A DNA stretch of 32,299 nt from Sedimentisphaerales bacterium (lineage in GTDB: Bacteria; Planctomycetota; Phycisphaerae; Sedimentisphaerales; Anaerobacaceae). Shown here in pieces: positions 30,798 through 32,299 of the stretch (the stretch's first letter is position 1; every line of letters begins with the position of its first letter). The translations under genes were made by a program, and so were the position numbers. A model generated the notes under the pieces. The model was not told where the DNA came from and made no database searches. It saw only the letters and a program-made list of their open reading frames with translations. The stretch spans positions 1-32,299 of the forward strand of contig JANQFY010000126.1 of NCBI GenBank assembly GCA_028277585.1, in the 5' to 3' direction.

Positions 30798-32299
30798 ATG
30801 AAACGACGAGAGTTCCTCAAGACGGTCGGCACCGGATCGGCGGGGTGGCTGGCTGCCGAGAACAGCGGCGCTGCGGACCGAGCGGAATCTCCGAAGGAGA
30901 GGCCGAATGTTCTGATTGTGATGTCCGACCAGCATCGAGCCGAGCTGATGACCTGCGCGGGCAACGATCTCGTGCCGACGCCGGGAATCGATCGGATCGC
31001 GGCGCGGGGAGTCCGCTTCGATCGCGCGTATTGCCCTTATCCCGTCTGCGTCGCATCGCGTATGGCGCTGCTGACGGGACTCTACGCCCACACCACGGGC
31101 GCTGATACGAACACGGATCGACTCGACTGGCGCTACCGGACCATCGCCCATCACTTCGCGGACCACGGATACCTGACCGGCCTGATCGGCAAGATGCACT
31201 TCAATGACGCCCACAAGCACGGCTTTGAGTACTACCTTTCAATTAACGACTGGCTCATGTACCTGGGCCCGAAGGTGCAGCACTACGCCAATGAGATCGC
31301 CAGCCATCCGCACACGATGCACTTCACCCGGACCGTCGACGACAGCGGGGCGGGCTTCCCGGATATCGAAGGTCTTTGGGAGGGTCCCAGCCCGTGGGTG
31401 GGCAATGTCACGCGCAGCGGCTTTCGTACGGTGGGGTCGAAGCTCGAGCCGGAGGATCATCTCGACATGTTCGTTGCCCGTGAGACGGTCAAGTTCATGC
31501 GGCGCTACCGCGATCAGCCGTTTCTGCTCTTCGCCAGTTTCATGAAGCCGCACACGCCGTTCTTTCCGCCCCGTGAGTTCGCCGAGAAGTACCCGATCGA
31601 GACGATGACGCTGCGGCCCGTGGGGGATACGTCGACCTATCCCAAGCACATCCAGCAGCGCATCCGCAATCATCAGGCGCGGGACCCGCGTCTGATGCGC
31701 GCCGGTCGCGCCGGGTACCTGGGCAACCTGGCGTTCCTGGATACGTGTGTCGACTACGTCTATCGCGGCCTGCAGGAGTTGGGGCTGGACGACAACACCA
31801 TTGTGGTTTACACGTCGGACCATGGCGAGATGGACGGTGATCACGGCCTTTATCAGAAGTTCTGCCTGTTCGAGTCGGCGGTTCGTGTCCCGCTGATTGT
31901 CAGCTATCCCAAGCGCCTCCCTCAAGACAAGGTGTCTCGCGCCCTGACCGAGTACTTCGGGCTCTACCCAACGCTGGCAGAGTTGGCGGGATTGCCTGCG
32001 CCTCAGCGCACAACGCTGGTCGACATGCCCAACGTGCCGGCCCGTCTCGACGCGCGCAGCTTCGCCGATCTCGTGCGAAATCCGGATGCGAAGGGACCGC
32101 CGGCGGCGTTCGCCGAATTCGCCCTGCGCTCGACGATGCCGCGCTACATGATTCGGACGGACCGCCACAAGCTGATCTTCAATCACGGGGCGATGCATGA
32201 ACTCTACGACCACCAGCGCGACCCGGGTGAGTACGCCAATCGCATCGATGACCCGGACTACCGTTTCGCCCGCCGCGAATTGCAGGAGCAGCTATTCGC
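30798..32299 (+). CDS. Tat-exported type I sulfatase, variant motif CVASR (3'-partial)
   Basis: The frame starts at ATG 30798 (GAGGAGA upstream) and is open to the end of the window, giving 500 complete codons without a stop. The N-terminus MKRREFLKTVGTGSAG is a twin-arginine signal. The formylglycine motif reads C84-V-A-S-R88, the C-x-A-x-R variant, where the first sulfatase has C-x-P-x-R. D44-Q45 in VLIVMSDQHR and D341-H342 in YTSDHGEMDGDHGLYQK complete the metal site; GLIGKMHFND supplies the conserved Lys. Other sulfatase features near the end (KLIFNHGAMHELYDHQRDPGE) show that only a few residues are missing. The pair of adjacent sulfatases with different motifs suggests two sulfation positions or two linkage types. 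The gap to the first sulfatase is 31 nt, implying one transcript. Confidence 0.92.
   Translation, partial: MKRREFLKTVGTGSAGWLAAENSGAADRAESPKERPNVLIVMSDQHRAELMTCAGNDLVPTPGIDRIAARGVRFDRAYCPYPVCVASRMALLTGLYAHTTGADTNTDRLDWRYRTIAHHFADHGYLTGLIGKMHFNDAHKHGFEYYLSINDWLMYLGPKVQHYANEIASHPHTMHFTRTVDDSGAGFPDIEGLWEGPSPWVGNVTRSGFRTVGSKLEPEDHLDMFVARETVKFMRRYRDQPFLLFASFMKPHTPFFPPREFAEKYPIETMTLRPVGDTSTYPKHIQQRIRNHQARDPRLMRAGRAGYLGNLAFLDTCVDYVYRGLQELGLDDNTIVVYTSDHGEMDGDHGLYQKFCLFESAVRVPLIVSYPKRLPQDKVSRALTEYFGLYPTLAELAGLPAPQRTTLVDMPNVPARLDARSFADLVRNPDAKGPPAAFAEFALRSTMPRYMIRTDRHKLIFNHGAMHELYDHQRDPGEYANRIDDPDYRFARRELQEQLF

Overview
This is a GC-rich bacterial chromosome segment, most likely from the Planctomycetota (Phycisphaerae-like). 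That assignment is an inference from gene content: paired Tat-exported sulfatases, a WPQWRGP-type PQQ-like propeller, several Gfo/Idh/MocA oxidoreductases, a ceramidase-like protein, a sodium/solute symporter, many exported enzymes, and a Gram-negative-type type IV pilus cluster. No rRNA or taxonomic marker was available to confirm it.

Region 1 (1-6581, + strand) is the distal part of a type IV pilus / type II secretion-like operon: a PilO-like protein cut by the window start, a PilP-like inner-membrane protein, the assembly ATPase PilB/GspE, the retraction ATPase PilT, the platform protein PilC/GspF, and two minor prepilins with cleavage sites G|FSFVE and G|FTVVE. It is followed by a self-contained tRNA-Val(GAC) unit (promoter, tRNA, strong hairpin terminator; 6666-6829) whose anticodon loop carries C instead of U at position 33.

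Region 2 (7000-16651) holds mostly exported proteins: a 1005-aa protein with a C-terminal beta-rich module, a PQQ-like propeller, and a Sec-exported Gfo/Idh-like protein. Two small zinc-ribbon paralogues on the - strand have identical Cys spacing. A 1008-aa exported protein carries a phosphohistidine-type segment placed before a PPDK/PEP-synthase ATP-grasp domain, the order seen in glucan water dikinases.

Region 3 (16665-32299) looks like a carbohydrate or natural-product catabolic island. A - strand operon (21237 down to 16665) encodes an exported GH-A-type glycosidase, an exported beta-helix protein and an exported nitrilase-fold amidase. A divergent + strand operon (21403-28041) encodes a Gfo/Idh dehydrogenase, a sugar isomerase/epimerase, a DeoC aldolase, a ceramidase-like exported hydrolase, a DapA-family aldolase and an SSS symporter. 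Beyond it lie an exported IUNH-like nucleoside-hydrolase-fold protein (- strand) and two Tat-exported sulfatases (+ strand), the last cut by the window end. My reading is extracellular desulfation and cleavage, Na+-coupled uptake, then intracellular oxidation, isomerisation and aldol cleavage. The substrate cannot be read from the sequence.

No CRISPR array, insertion sequence, integrase, attachment site or replication origin was seen.
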